Shown: positions 37,432-49,001, counted from the stretch's first letter. The stretch: 64,000 nucleotides of DNA from Pseudoxanthomonas composti (GCF_004122095.1 NZ_SAWZ01000005.1:326822-390821); one strand, 5' to 3'. Notes: generated by a model not told the origin, from the sequence alone. Program-made: numbers and translations.

Positions 37432-39089
37432 TGCGACGTCGCACGTTTCTGCTTGGCGCGGGGCAGGGTTGTCTCTTGGGCGCTGCGGCCGGTACCGCCT
37501 ACCATCGGCAGCGTATCGTCGAGCCCACGCCAGTGGTGTCGGTGCCGGGCATGCGCGAAGGCCATCAGTTGCGCGATCTGGTCCGCTTGCCGCCATCGGG
37601 CACCCGGGAGCTGGCAGGCATCGTCATCCTCGGGTCCGGCGTGGCGGGTCTGACCTGCGCCTGGAAACTGGCGCAGGCGGGCCGGCACGATTTCATCGTC
37701 CTGGCCGGTCCTGAGCCGGACGGCAACGCCGCGGGGGCCGATCTTGCAAGCTCAGGCGCCGCGCACGCCGACGACCTGCGTTGCCCCACCGGTGCCCACT
37801 ACTTGCCGCTGCCCTCGACCGAGTCGCAGCATGTGCGTGAGCTGCTGGCCGACCTCGAACTCTTGGACGACCCCAACGCCGAACGCCCCGCGTTCGACGA
37901 GCGCGCCCTGGGTCACGCGCCACATGAGCGCCTGCTGCGCGAAGGAAAGTGGCTGGACGGCCTGCTCCCCGACATGAGCACCGCCAGCCGGCAATCGACC
38001 CAGCAGCAGCGCTTTTTCGCCGTGGTCGAGCGCTTGCGGGAGCAGCGCGGCAGCGACGGTCGCCGGGTGTTCGCCATCCCAGCGCATCTGAGCTCACAGG
38101 ACCCGCAATGGCGTGCCCTGGACCGGCAAACGTTCGCGCAATGGCTCAAAGCCGAGCGATACGACGCGCCGGCGCTGCGCTGGTACCTGGACTACTGCTG
38201 CCGTGACGATTACGGCGCGGGAAGCGAGCAGGTCTCCGCCTGGGCCGGGCTGCATTACTTCGCGGCCCGCAATGGCCATGCCTCAAATGCCCAGGGCGAC
38301 GCGGTGCTGACCTGGCCCGGCGGCCTGTCCGAGCTGACCAGGCGGATGCGCGAGCGCATCACCGCGCGGCTAGGCCACGCACGTTGGTTGAGGCCGGGCT
38401 TTGCCGTTCGCATTGCCGACACCGCCACGCATGTCGACGTGCTCTGCGCCGAAGGCGGGGCTGCTGGGTTCCCATCGCAGATCACCTCGATTCGCGCCGA
38501 GCGCGTGGTGAGCGCGGTGCCACTGCACGTCCTGCGACATCTCTGGCCTGGACTGCAGTCCAGCGGCTATCGACATGACCAGCACGGCAGCCCGCACGCG
38601 GCCTGGCTGGTATCCAACTTCCTGATGGAAGGCCTGCCGACGGAGGCGCCGGGGCAGCCGCTGGCCTGGGACAACGTCGTGGAATACGGCCAGGGGCTCG
38701 GATACGTCGTCTCGACCCATCAGCTCCTGCGCGTGGCGCCGCCGCGTCATACCGTGCTCACCGCTTACCGTGCTTTGGATCAACAGTCGCCGCAAGCCGC
38801 ACGTCATTGGCTGCTGCAGGCCGGGCCGGACCAGCTCCGCGCGCATGCGGCCAGCGACCTGCTTGCTGCCTACGGCCAGTCACTCTGGCGCCACGTCCGC
38901 CGGCTGGAGATCACGGTGCGCGGGCACGCCATGGCCGTCCCGACGCCGGGCTTCCTCGACAATCCCGGACTGGCCGCCCTGCGCGAACTGGAAGGGCGCG
39001 TCTTGGTCGCCCACTCGGACCTGTCCGGCTATTCCATCTTCGAGGAAGCCGCCTGGTGGGGCGTGCACGCGGCGACGTCGCTGCTGTGA
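37431..39089 (+). CDS. Tat-exported FAD-dependent amine-oxidase-like protein
   Basis: A 552-residue flavoprotein. The N-terminus MRRRTFLLGAGQGCLLGAAA is a twin-arginine signal. The FAD loop is ILGSGVAGLTCAWKL (about 66-80), and the C-terminal half has the ERVVSAVPLHVLR and LVAHSDLSGYSIFEEA segments seen in amine-oxidase-type flavoproteins. Substrate is unknown; coupling to the spermidine-synthase-like gene (the TGATG stop-start overlap at 37429-37433) suggests a polyamine or its derivative, oxidised in the periplasm. This is the last plus-strand gene of the cluster. Confidence 0.82.
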   Translation: MRRRTFLLGAGQGCLLGAAAGTAYHRQRIVEPTPVVSVPGMREGHQLRDLVRLPPSGTRELAGIVILGSGVAGLTCAWKLAQAGRHDFIVLAGPEPDGNAAGADLASSGAAHADDLRCPTGAHYLPLPSTESQHVRELLADLELLDDPNAERPAFDERALGHAPHERLLREGKWLDGLLPDMSTASRQSTQQQRFFAVVERLREQRGSDGRRVFAIPAHLSSQDPQWRALDRQTFAQWLKAERYDAPALRWYLDYCCRDDYGAGSEQVSAWAGLHYFAARNGHASNAQGDAVLTWPGGLSELTRRMRERITARLGHARWLRPGFAVRIADTATHVDVLCAEGGAAGFPSQITSIRAERVVSAVPLHVLRHLWPGLQSSGYRHDQHGSPHAAWLVSNFLMEGLPTEAPGQPLAWDNVVEYGQGLGYVVSTHQLLRVAPPRHTVLTAYRALDQQSPQAARHWLLQAGPDQLRAHAASDLLAAYGQSLWRHVRRLEITVRGHAMAVPTPGFLDNPGLAALRELEGRVLVAHSDLSGYSIFEEAAWWGVHAATSLL

Positions 39090-39261
39090 GGCAATGTCCT
39101 TGGCGGTCCTCCATGGGCCTGCACCCCTGCACGCCCACGCCTTCCATGCCGGCCGCTGCCTGCCGGAGTGCCTCGAGGACCTGCACGGACATCAGCGACG
39201 GCCGCCCCAACAACATCGGCAACCGATTGCGCGTCCTCCAAGGCATGCCGTGAAGCCAAAA

Positions 39262-39292
39262 GAAAACGCCGGATCTTTCGACCCGGCGTTCT
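39262..39292 (-). terminator. Bidirectional terminator between oxidase gene and mdh
   Basis: GAAAACGCCGG and CCCGGCGTTCTC pair around an ATCTTTCGA loop. On the minus strand the stem is followed by TTTTGGC, just past mdh; on the plus strand TTTACATT follows. The bases between 39090 and 39261 hold no gene I can see. Confidence 0.85.
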
Positions 39293-39331
39293 CTTTACAT
39301 TAGCCAGCGCAGGACGCGCCGGTGCGTGGCT

Positions 39332-40318
39332 TCAGCCCAGCAGGTGGGCAACGCCGCCGCGCTCTTCTTCCAGCTCGGCCAGGGTCTTGTCGATGGCCTT
39401 CTGGCTGAACTCGTCGATCGGCAGGTCCTTGATGATGGTGTACTTGCCGTTCTCGGTGGTGACCGGGAAGCCGAAGATCACGCCTTCCGGAATGCCGTAG
39501 GAACCGTCGGACGGAATGCCCATCGTGGTCCACTTGCCGTTGGTGCCCAGCACCCAGTCGTGGATGTGGTCGATGGCGGCATTGGCGGCCGAAGCGGCCG
39601 AGGACAGGCCACGGGCCTCGATGATCGCCGCGCCGCGCTTGCCGACCTTGGGGATGAAGTCGTTGGCGTTCCAGTCGGCGTCGTTGATCTTGTCCTTCAG
39701 CGAGGCGCCGCCCACGGTGGCGAAGCGGTAGTCCGGGTACATGGTCGGGCTGTGGTTGCCCCACACCACGAACTTCTCGATCTCGCCCACGGCCACGCCG
39801 GCCTTGGTCGACAGCTGGCTGAGCGCGCGGTTGTGGTCCAGGCGCAGCATGGCGGTGAAGTTCTTCGGGTCCAGGTCAGGTGCGGACTTCATGGCGATGT
39901 AGGCGTTGGTATTGGCCGGGTTGCCGACCACCAGCACCTTCACATCGCGCGAGGCGACCTTGTTCAGGGCCTTGCCCTGCACGGTGAAGATCTCGGCGTT
40001 CTTCAGCAGCAGGTCCTTGCGCTCCATGCCCGGGCCGCGCGGCATGGCGCCGACCAGCAGGGCGATATCGGCGTCCTTGAAGGCCACTTCCGGATCGTCG
40101 GTGGCCACGGTGCCGGCCAGCAGCGGGAAGGCGCAATCTTCCAGCTCCATGATCACGCCCTTCAGCGCGGCCTGGGCCTTCTCGATCGGCAGCTCCAGCA
40201 GCTGCAGGATGACCGGCTGGTCCTTGCCCAGCATTTCGCCGGAGGCGATGCGGAACAGCAGGGCATAGCCGATCTGGCCGGCAGCACCGGTGACGGCAAC
40301 ACGGACGGGTTGTTTCAT
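39332..40318 (-). CDS. mdh: Malate dehydrogenase
   Basis: This TCA-cycle enzyme interconverts malate and oxaloacetate with NAD. The 328-residue protein is of the long, cytosolic-type bacterial form (as in Xanthomonas and Burkholderia), not the E. coli 312-residue type. Motifs include [45 protein letters not shown] and the catalytic His in [11 protein letters not shown]. The ATG at 40318 gives the family start [12 protein letters not shown] single gene with its own terminator. Confidence 0.97.
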   Translation of the reverse strand: MKQPVRVAVTGAAGQIGYALLFRIASGEMLGKDQPVILQLLELPIEKAQAALKGVIMELEDCAFPLLAGTVATDDPEVAFKDADIALLVGAMPRGPGMERKDLLLKNAEIFTVQGKALNKVASRDVKVLVVGNPANTNAYIAMKSAPDLDPKNFTAMLRLDHNRALSQLSTKAGVAVGEIEKFVVWGNHSPTMYPDYRFATVGGASLKDKINDADWNANDFIPKVGKRGAAIIEARGLSSAASAANAAIDHIHDWVLGTNGKWTTMGIPSDGSYGIPEGVIFGFPVTTENGKYTIIKDLPIDEFSQKAIDKTLAELEEERGGVAHLLG

Positions 40319-40689
40319 GGTGTGGATTCCTCGTGCATCGGGCGGCGGGCCTGATGCCCGCCTCAAGGGAAAGGCGCTAGGCGCGCCAGGCGGATGGAGG
40401 GCTCACGGGGCACGCTGTCGCCACCTCGCACGCCTGCAGCGGATGAACCGGCGCGCTGGACATGGACAACGGACTCCTGAAGGCGCCGCCGTGATTGTGC
40501 GGCGCGGAATTTTAGCATGCGGGCCGTTTTCGACGGCTTTCGACCAAATGCCTACAGACGGCCCGGCAGGCATCGGCGCAGGCCGCTGGCAGTGCCTGAT
40601 GCCGCGCCGGCCCGCAACACCCGCGACAGTCCGCCGCGGGTGCCGCGCAGCTGCGCCCGGCAAGGCGCAGAGCATCGCTGACGGGTGCG
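40319..40689. other. Intergenic region with possible mdh promoter
   Basis: No gene is visible in these 371 bases. On the minus strand an extended -10 (TGCTAAAAT, hexamer at 40509-40514) could start mdh with a leader of about 185 bases. Two hairpins lie in that leader: GCGCCGC/GCGGCGC at 40483-40505 and GGCGGGC/GCCCGCC at 40344-40362. Confidence 0.45.
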
Positions 40690-41184
40690 TCAGGCGGCCA
40701 GGTGCTTGTTCCACTCGGCCACGCGCTCGGCCTGGGCCGACAGCACGGCCTCGGCGTCGCCGTCGATCTTGACCGAATCGATGGTGTCGCCCTGCTTGAC
40801 CGCATCGACCACGTCCAGGCCCGAGATCACCTTGCCGAACACGGTGTGCTTGCCGTCCAGCCACGGGGTGGCCACGTGGGTGATGAAGAACTGGCTGCCG
40901 TTGGTGTTCGGGCCGGCGTTGGCCATGGAAAGCACACCGCGGTCATGGGCCAGGCCATTGCGGGTCTCGTCCTCGAAGCGGTAACCCGGGCCACCGGTGC
41001 CGGTGCCGTTCGGGCAACCGCCCTGGATCATGAAATCCGGGATCACGCGGTGGAAGTTCAGGCCGTCATAGAAGCCGTGCTTGGCCAGGTTGACGAAATT
41101 GGCCACGGTCAGCGGGGCCTTTTCCGGGGCCAGCTCGATGACGATGGTGCCGCGGGAGGTGTTGAAGGTCGCGGTGAGGGACAT
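40690..41184 (-). CDS. ppiB: Peptidyl-prolyl isomerase, cyclophilin type
   Basis: A 164-residue cyclophilin without signal peptide, so cytosolic (PpiB-like). The active-site segment [24 protein letters not shown], here given only by its key residues His, Arg, Phe, Met and Gln near 47-56, is intact, as are [17 protein letters not shown] and HTVFGKV. It catalyses cis-trans isomerisation of X-Pro bonds. The ATG at 41184 is preferred to a GTG two codons earlier. It is divergent from typA. Confidence 0.95.
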   Translation of the reverse strand: MSLTATFNTSRGTIVIELAPEKAPLTVANFVNLAKHGFYDGLNFHRVIPDFMIQGGCPNGTGTGGPGYRFEDETRNGLAHDRGVLSMANAGPNTNGSQFFITHVATPWLDGKHTVFGKVISGLDVVDAVKQGDTIDSVKIDGDAEAVLSAQAERVAEWNKHLAA

Positions 41185-41244
41185 ATGCACTCCACTTTGT
41201 GAAAATAGCGTTCAGGAACCACCCGTTGGGCGGGCGCAGCCGGC

Positions 41245-41250
41245 TATAAT
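41245..41250 (+). promoter_or_regulatory. Consensus -10 element of typA
   Basis: A perfect TATAAT in the context CGGCTATAATAGCG lies 50 bp before the typA ATG. No good -35 is at 17 bp (CGTTCA-like sequence is further upstream), so an activator or extended contacts may help. Confidence 0.6.
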
Positions 41251-41300
41251 AGCGCCCTTCCCTCCCTAGCCCTGCGCGCATTCGGCGCGCCCGCCGCCGC

Positions 41301-43130
<1,830 letters not shown>

Positions 43131-43151
43131 GGCGCCCGGGCCGCAAAAGCG

Positions 43152-43181
43152 CGCCGCGCCTGCCTGCTGGCAGGCGCGGCG
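43152..43181 (+). terminator. Terminator of typA
   Basis: A perfect 13-bp GC stem (CGCCGCGCCTGCC / GGCAGGCGCGGCG) with a TGCT loop begins 21 bp after the typA stop and is followed by TTCGTTTGA. Confidence 0.88.
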
Positions 43182-43226
43182 TTCGTTTGAGCTGCCATCA
43201 TCCGGCAGGCGTATCCTTCCGACCCC

Positions 43227-43703
43227 ATGCACGACACCCAGCGCCCCTACGACCCGGATCCCCGCACGCATCCGGGCCTGCATGCGCTGGCCGTGTTTGA
43301 ACTGGTCAAGGGCGTCCTGGCCCTGCTGGCCGCGGCCAGCCTGGAAGTGATGGGCCCCAACCCCATCCGCCGCTTCATCGACGATCTCATCGTCCGCTTC
43401 AATCTGGATCCGGACCGCGGCGCCCTGCCCTCGCTGCTCAAGCTGATCAATCCGCAGGCGGTCCACCTGGCCGTGGCCATCGTCGGCTTCTATGCCGTCT
43501 GGCGCCTGGTCGAAGCCTGGGGACTGTGGCGGGCCAAGGCCTGGGCGTCCTGGCTGGGCTGTGTCGGCACCGCAGCGTATCTGCCGCTGGACCTCTACGC
43601 CCTGTACCAGCATCACGGCTGGCATACCTGGGCGGTGCTGCTGATCAACCTGCTGGTGGTTTGGGTGCTGGCGCGCGACCTGCTGCGGCGCCGACGCGGC
43701 TGA
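43227..43703 (+). CDS. DUF2127 membrane protein
   Basis: A 158-residue protein with four membrane segments. The DUF2127 features are LHALAVFELVKGVLALLAA at the start, a central HLAVAIVGFYAVWRLVEAWG and LWRAKAWASWLGCVGTAAYL, followed by PLDLYALYQH. Function is unknown. The next gene starts 66 bp downstream on the same strand. Confidence 0.88.
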   Translation: MHDTQRPYDPDPRTHPGLHALAVFELVKGVLALLAAASLEVMGPNPIRRFIDDLIVRFNLDPDRGALPSLLKLINPQAVHLAVAIVGFYAVWRLVEAWGLWRAKAWASWLGCVGTAAYLPLDLYALYQHHGWHTWAVLLINLLVVWVLARDLLRRRRG

Positions 43704-43769
43704 GCCGCCTGGCGCGACTTGCACCTGTCACCGGGCCTGCGTAGCCTCGCCCGTGGGGACCTGATAGGG

Positions 43770-45377
43770 ATGAACATGATGCTTCGCCCGCTGCTGCTGA
43801 CCGTGGCGCTGGCCGGCTGCCAGAGCAACGCGCCGTCGGACCAGCCACCGGCGGCGACCGATTTCCGCTACGCCGAACAGGACATCGCCAGCCTGCAGCA
43901 GCGCATGCAGGCCGGGGAGCTGGACAGCCGCACGCTCACCCAGGCCTATCTCGAGCGCATCGCCCAGGTCGACCAGGCCGGGCCGATGCTGCGCGCGGTG
44001 ATCGAGGTCAATCCCGATGCCATCAAGGAAGCCAGCCTGCGCGACAGCGAGCGCAAGAACGGCCTGCCGCGCGGCCCGCTGCATGGCATCCCGATCCTGC
44101 TGAAGGACAACATCGACGCGGTGCCCATGGTCAACTCGGCCGGCTCGCTGGCGCTGAAGGATTTCCGCCCGGCGCAGGACGCCTTCCTGGTCAAGCGCCT
44201 GCGGCAGGCCGGCGCGGTGATCCTGGGCAAGACCAATCTGTCCGAGTGGGCCAACTTCCGTTCCACCCACTCCAGCTCCGGCTGGAGCGCGCGCGGTGGG
44301 CAGACGCGCAACCCCTACGTGCTGGACCGCAACCCCTGCGGCTCCAGCTCGGGCAGCGCGGTGGCGACCTCGGCCAACCTGGCGGCCGCTTCGATCGGCA
44401 CCGAGACCGATGGCAGCATTGTCTGCCCGGCCGCGGTCAACGGCGTGGTCGGGCTCAAGCCCACGGTCGGCCTGGTCAGCCGCGACGGCATCATCCCCAT
44501 TTCCCACAGCCAGGACACTGCCGGGCCGATCACGCGCAGCGTGGCCGATGCGGCCGCGCTGCTGCAGGTGATCGCCGGCCGCGACAGTGCCGACCCGGCC
44601 ACCGGCCTGGCCACCTGGAACGCGCCGCTGGACTACACCGCCCACCTGCGCGCCGACGGTTTGAAGGGCGCGCGCATCGGTCTGCTGCGCAAGCACCTGG
44701 ACATGCATCCGGACGTGGCCACCGCCATGGAGCGCGCCGCCGCCCAGCTGCGCGAGGCCGGCGCGGTGGTGGTCGATGCGCAGATCCCCACCGATGGTCA
44801 GTGGGACGAGGACGAGAACCTGCTGCTGAAGTACGAGTTCAAGGCCGATCTGGAGCGCTATCTGGCCGAACACGACGCGCCGCTGACCACGCTTGCGCAG
44901 CTGATCGGCTTCAACCAGCAGTTCCGCGACCGTGAGATGCCGTTCTTCGGCCAGGAGCTGTTCGAGCAATCGGCGGCCCTGGGCGGCCTCAACACGCCCG
45001 AATACATCAGCGCACGCACCCGCGCGCGACGCCTGGCCGGCCCGGAAGGCATCGACGCCGCGCTGAAGGCGCAGCGCCTGGATGCGCTGATCGCCCCCAC
45101 TACCGGACCGGCATGGAAGACCGACCACGTCCATGGCGATGACTTCCCGGGCGCAGGCTATGGCGTGGCCGCCGTTGCCGGCTACCCCAGCCTGAGCGTG
45201 CCGATCGGCGCCAGCGACGGATTGCCCCTGGGCATGGTCTTCATCGGCAAGGCCTGGAGCGAGTCGCGCCTGATCGAGCTGGCCTACGCCTACGAACAGC
45301 GCACCCGCGCCCGGCGCCCGCCGCAGTACCTGCCTGGCGCGCCGACAGCCGCGCCGAAGGGCGAGCGCAAGCGCTGA
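43770..45377 (+). CDS. Amidase lipoprotein
   Basis: A 535-residue amidase-signature hydrolase. The N-terminus [17 protein letters not shown] ends in a lipobox, so the protein should be lipidated at Cys17 and sit in the envelope. The Ser-cisSer-Lys triad is visible: Lys in [14 protein letters not shown] and the serines in [18 protein letters not shown] and [12 protein letters not shown]. It resembles 6-aminohexanoate-cyclic-dimer- or peptide-amidase-like members; the true substrate is unknown. The start at 43770 follows GATAGGG. Confidence 0.92.
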   Translation: MNMMLRPLLLTVALAGCQSNAPSDQPPAATDFRYAEQDIASLQQRMQAGELDSRTLTQAYLERIAQVDQAGPMLRAVIEVNPDAIKEASLRDSERKNGLPRGPLHGIPILLKDNIDAVPMVNSAGSLALKDFRPAQDAFLVKRLRQAGAVILGKTNLSEWANFRSTHSSSGWSARGGQTRNPYVLDRNPCGSSSGSAVATSANLAAASIGTETDGSIVCPAAVNGVVGLKPTVGLVSRDGIIPISHSQDTAGPITRSVADAAALLQVIAGRDSADPATGLATWNAPLDYTAHLRADGLKGARIGLLRKHLDMHPDVATAMERAAAQLREAGAVVVDAQIPTDGQWDEDENLLLKYEFKADLERYLAEHDAPLTTLAQLIGFNQQFRDREMPFFGQELFEQSAALGGLNTPEYISARTRARRLAGPEGIDAALKAQRLDALIAPTTGPAWKTDHVHGDDFPGAGYGVAAVAGYPSLSVPIGASDGLPLGMVFIGKAWSESRLIELAYAYEQRTRARRPPQYLPGAPTAAPKGERKR

Positions 45378-45509
45378 GCGTCCCTAGCAGCGGCGGCCGC
45401 CCTGATACGTGCCTGCCTTGAGAGAACAGAGCAAGGCCGACATCAGCTGGAAACCGGAAAGAGGAACATTGTCCAGAAAAGCGTGGTGGCAACGCTCGTT
45501 GAAATCCCC

Positions 45510-45580
45510 GTGGGAGCGGCTCTAGGTGGCCGTGGGCCATCAGCCACGAAGGGGCCTTCCCGGCGAAGCTGCTCACACAG
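45510..45580. repeat. Decayed REP-like palindrome (copy 3)
   Basis: The left arm keeps GTGGGAGCGGCT and the right arm GAAGCTGCTCACAC, with AGGGGCCTTCCCGGCGAAG in between. A shorter inner stem, GTGGC / GCCAC around CGTGGGCCATCA, replaces the original middle. It lies in the convergent space between the amidase and MscS genes, where no other feature is seen. Confidence 0.55.
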
Positions 45581-45642
45581 CGCACTCCTCGTGTGCTTGC
45601 GAGCACTCAGCGCTCAGCCAAGATGAGGTTTGTAGATGGCGC

Positions 45643-46791
45643 CTACCGCGCTGCGTCGTCCGGCACCACCGGCGGTGGCCCATCCTCGGCGCCGGGCGAC
45701 TGGGTATCGGCCATGCTCGGCAGGATCCGCGGACCGCGCGGCGTGTCGGCCGGGTCGGAAGACAGCTCGGCGCGCGTGCGCGGCAGCGCGTGCGGGTACT
45801 TGCGCGCCAGGAAATCGATCATGCGCTCGCGCACCACGCAGCGTAGGTCGAAAGCATCGCCGGAGTTGCGCGCACTGACCAGCAGGCGCACCTGCATCGT
45901 GGTCTGGTCGGTCTCGGTGACCTGCGCGATGCACACCCGCCCATCCCAGCGCGGATCGCTCTTGCAGATGCTTTCCAGCTCGCTGCGCACCGCCGCCATC
46001 GGCGTGGTGTAGTCCAGCCACAGGAACGCAGTGCCCAGCATGTCGGCACTGCGCCGGGTCCAGTTCTGGAACGGATTCTCGATGAACCAGGTCAAGGGCA
46101 CCACCATGCGCCGTTCGTCCCAGATGTGTACGACCACGAAGGAACTGGTGATCTCTTCCACCCGCCCCCACTCGCCCTCGACGATCACCACATCATCCAG
46201 CCGGATCGGCTGCGACAGCGCAATCTGCAGGCCCGCGATGAGATTGCCGAACACCGGCTTGGCGGCAATGCCGGCGACCAATCCCAGGATGCCCGCCGAG
46301 GCCAGCAGCGTCTTGCCGAGCTGACGCACCTCGTCGAACTGCAGCAGCACCACCGAGGCGCCCAGCAGGATCACCAGCCCCGAGGCGACGCGCCCCAGGA
46401 CCCGCGCCTGGGTATGGATCTGGCGTGCAGCCAGGTTGTCGGCCACATCGATGCGGTGATCGCGCAGGATCGCCGCGACGATGCCGCTGACCACGCGCAC
46501 GCCCAGCCAGGTTACGCAGCCGACGATGCCCACATGCAGGGCCAGCTTCACCAGCGCCAACTGCGTGTCCTTCAGCGGCGTGGCTTCCAGGCCGGCCCGC
46601 AGGAACACCAGCGGCAGCAGGAAGGCCAGCGGCAGGCTGAGAATGCGGGTGATGCGCGCGCGTCGGTAATCCTTGCCGCGCGAGCGATGTGCCAGCCAGG
46701 CGAACAGGGCCCAGGCCAGCAGGCCGGTCAAAGCCGAAATGCCCAGCGGAACCGCGTAGGGGCTGATCTCGTTCCAGTGCAGGTCGTTCAT
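45643..46791 (-). CDS. MscS family mechanosensitive channel
   Basis: A 382-residue small-conductance mechanosensitive channel. Four N-terminal membrane segments include a Gly/Ala-rich pore helix (LLASAGILGLVAGIAAKPVFGNLIAGLQIA given by its GxxxxGxxxG pattern near 160-185). The MscS beta domain follows (DDVVIVEGEWGRVEEITSSF), then the alpha/beta vestibule. A Pro/Asp-rich tail of about 40 residues is extra. It should release solutes on osmotic downshock. It is separated from the aroG-type gene by 130 bases containing a heptad-repeat arm. Confidence 0.93.
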   Translation of the reverse strand: MNDLHWNEISPYAVPLGISALTGLLAWALFAWLAHRSRGKDYRRARITRILSLPLAFLLPLVFLRAGLEATPLKDTQLALVKLALHVGIVGCVTWLGVRVVSGIVAAILRDHRIDVADNLAARQIHTQARVLGRVASGLVILLGASVVLLQFDEVRQLGKTLLASAGILGLVAGIAAKPVFGNLIAGLQIALSQPIRLDDVVIVEGEWGRVEEITSSFVVVHIWDERRMVVPLTWFIENPFQNWTRRSADMLGTAFLWLDYTTPMAAVRSELESICKSDPRWDGRVCIAQVTETDQTTMQVRLLVSARNSGDAFDLRCVVRERMIDFLARKYPHALPRTRAELSSDPADTPRGPRILPSMADTQSPGAEDGPPPVVPDDAAR

Positions 46792-46907
46792 CGACGTCCG
46801 AAACTGCCAAACCCCGTGTTCAGATCATGTCGGCAGGCGCCCGGGCCGGCCAGCCGGCGCGGCTGTGACCGAAGCAATCAGAGCGGGAGCGAAAACCGAC
46901 ACCTCAG

Positions 46908-46945
46908 CCCTTCCTCACTCCTCACTCCTCCCCACCCACTCCTGG
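46908..46945. repeat. Single arm of the heptad repeat at the DAHP synthase 3' end
   Basis: The bases CTCACTCCTCACTCCTCCCC (46917-46936) and their flanks are the same CACTCCT heptads as in the tdh-kbl repeat, here as one arm only. The DAHP synthase stop codon (46922-46924) and its last codons (encoding GVGGEE) lie inside the repeat. Confidence 0.65.
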
Positions 46946-48334
46946 CCTCAAGCCCCCAGACTGCCGCTGCTTACGCACGATCAGCATCGCGATCTCCAGC
47001 GACTGCTCGTAGTTCAGGCGCGGGTCGACGCTGGAACGATAGGCGCGCTCCAGATCGACATCGGTCAACTCGCGGGCGCCACCGGTGCACTCGGTGACAT
47101 CCTCGCCGGTCAGCTCCAGGTGCACCCCGCCCAACCGGGTGCCGGCCGCTGCATGCAGGTCGAAGGACTGCTCCACCTCGCTGCGGATGTTGTCGAAGCG
47201 ACGTGTCTTGAAGCCGTTGGAGGTGCTCTCGGTATTGCCGTGCATCGCATCGCAGACCCACAGCACGCGCCGGCCGTCGCGCTTGACCGCCTCCAGCAGC
47301 GGCGGCAGCTTCTCGGCGATCTGCGCCGCGCCCATGCGATGGATGAAGCTCAGGCGGCCGGGCTCGTCGTCCGGGTTCAGCACATCGATCAGGCGCAGCA
47401 GCTGGTCCGGCTGCACCGAGGGCCCGACCTTGATCGCGATCGGGTTGCGCACGCCACGCAGGTACTCCACGTGGGCGCCATCGAGCGCCGCGGTGCGCAT
47501 GCCGATCCAAGGGTAATGCGTGCTCAGGTTGAACCAGCCGGACTGGCGCGGCACCTCGCGCGTCAGCGCCTCCTCGTACGGAAGCAGCAGCGCCTCGTGC
47601 GAGGTGTAGAAATCGATCCGGTTGAGGTTGTGCACCTCCACGCCGGCCAGGGTCTCCATGAACCTGACCGCGCTGCCGATATCGGCCACCATCCGCTGGT
47701 ACTCGCTGGCCAGCGGCGAGTAATCGACCCAGTTGAGGTTCCAGTACTCGGGGTGATGCAGGTCGGCGAAGCCGCCATCGATCAGCGCCCGCACGAAGTT
47801 CATCGTCATCGCCGAGCGCGAATGCGCGCGGATCATGCGCTGCGGATCGGGGACCCGCGCCTGTGGGGTGAATGCCGGGCCATTGACCAGGTCCCCGCGA
47901 TAGCTGGGCAGGGTGATGTCGCCACGGGTCTCGGTGTCGGCCGAACGCGGCTTGGCGTACTGACCGGCAAATCGCCCCACACGGACCACCGGCAAGCGCA
48001 GGCCATGCACCAGCACCAGGCTCATCTGCAGCAGCACCTTGAGCCGGTTGGAGATCAGGCCGGACTCGCAGTCGTCGAAATTCTCCGCGCAGTCACCGCC
48101 CTGCAACAGGAAGCGCTTGCCTTCCTGCGCTTCGGCCAGCTGCTTCTTCAGCGCGAAGATCTCCCACGAAGTCACCAGCGGCGGCAGCTTGCGCAGCTCG
48201 CCCAGCGCGGACTCAAGCGCGCCTGCGTCGGGATAGGTCGGCATCTGGATCGCCGGTCGCGCGCGCCAGCTGTCAGGCCTCCACGAGGTGTCGGAAGATG
48301 CGGAAACAGCGGCGGGGACGTTGGGGGAATTCAT
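46922..48334 (-). CDS. Class II DAHP synthase
   Basis: This enzyme condenses PEP and erythrose-4-phosphate to start the shikimate pathway. The 470-residue protein is of the plant/Mycobacterium type (class II), shown by LLQGGDCAENFDDCE, VRVGRFAGQYAKPRS, THYPWIGMRT, KVGPSVQPDQ and WVCDAMHGNT. Class II enzymes usually carry N-terminal and insertion elements for aromatic amino acid inhibition. Its stop is inside a heptad repeat. It follows dsbB by 17 bp and is probably co-transcribed. Confidence 0.95.
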   Translation of the reverse strand: MNSPNVPAAVSASSDTSWRPDSWRARPAIQMPTYPDAGALESALGELRKLPPLVTSWEIFALKKQLAEAQEGKRFLLQGGDCAENFDDCESGLISNRLKVLLQMSLVLVHGLRLPVVRVGRFAGQYAKPRSADTETRGDITLPSYRGDLVNGPAFTPQARVPDPQRMIRAHSRSAMTMNFVRALIDGGFADLHHPEYWNLNWVDYSPLASEYQRMVADIGSAVRFMETLAGVEVHNLNRIDFYTSHEALLLPYEEALTREVPRQSGWFNLSTHYPWIGMRTAALDGAHVEYLRGVRNPIAIKVGPSVQPDQLLRLIDVLNPDDEPGRLSFIHRMGAAQIAEKLPPLLEAVKRDGRRVLWVCDAMHGNTESTSNGFKTRRFDNIRSEVEQSFDLHAAAGTRLGGVHLELTGEDVTECTGGARELTDVDLERAYRSSVDPRLNYEQSLEIAMLIVRKQRQSGGLRPGVGGEE

Positions 48335-48351
48335 GCGGTGGTCTCAGACAT

Positions 48352-48858
48352 TCAACGGCGGCGGCGGGCGAAGGCCGTGGACAGCAACCAGGCGGTCAGC
48401 AGGACGAACCACAACAGGCTCCATTCCGGCATGCTCAGGCCAAGCAGGCGCCAGTCCACCAGCGCGCATTCGCCCGAGCCGGTGAACACGCGGCGCAGCA
48501 CGTCGCCCAGCGGGAAGGCCTCGAGCATGTAGTTCAGGTCCGGTCCGCAGGCCGGCACCTGGTCCGGCGGCAGGTGCTGCAACCAGACATGGCGGCCGGC
48601 GATGGCGATGCCGGCGACACCGGCCACCGCGCCCAGCACGCCATAGGTGGCCCGCGCGCCGCGCGATCGTGGCGCGTGCAATCCTGCGATCAGGAACACC
48701 AGGCCCAGCACCAGGAAGGCGCCGCGCTGGAACGTGCACAGCGGGCACGGCACCAGCCCACCGACGTACTGGGTGTACAGCGCGAAGGCGAGCAAGCCGG
48801 CGCAGACCACGAAGCCGGTGAGGAAACGCGCGCGCAGGGACCAGCGGAAAGGATTCAT
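48352..48858 (-). CDS. dsbB: Disulfide bond formation protein DsbB
   Basis: A 168-residue inner-membrane protein with four membrane segments that reoxidises DsbA and passes electrons to quinone. The first Cys pair is CPLC in LVPCPLCTFQRG, with the quinone-contacting Arg, and the second pair spans ACGPDLNYML and SGECALVDW. Length is close to E. coli DsbB (176). It is the first gene of a pair with the DAHP synthase gene; no functional link is apparent. Confidence 0.94.
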   Translation of the reverse strand: MNPFRWSLRARFLTGFVVCAGLLAFALYTQYVGGLVPCPLCTFQRGAFLVLGLVFLIAGLHAPRSRGARATYGVLGAVAGVAGIAIAGRHVWLQHLPPDQVPACGPDLNYMLEAFPLGDVLRRVFTGSGECALVDWRLLGLSMPEWSLLWFVLLTAWLLSTAFARRRR

Positions 48859-49001
48859 GCAGCTTCTGATGAGAGCGACGGACGCGGCGATTATCGCAAT
48901 GCCGGCCCATCGACGTCACCCGCACCGGCGCCGCGCACTTGACCGCATCGCGTCGACGGTCATGCCGATGGCATGGACGGCCAGCCCCGGCGCCAACGAA
49001 A

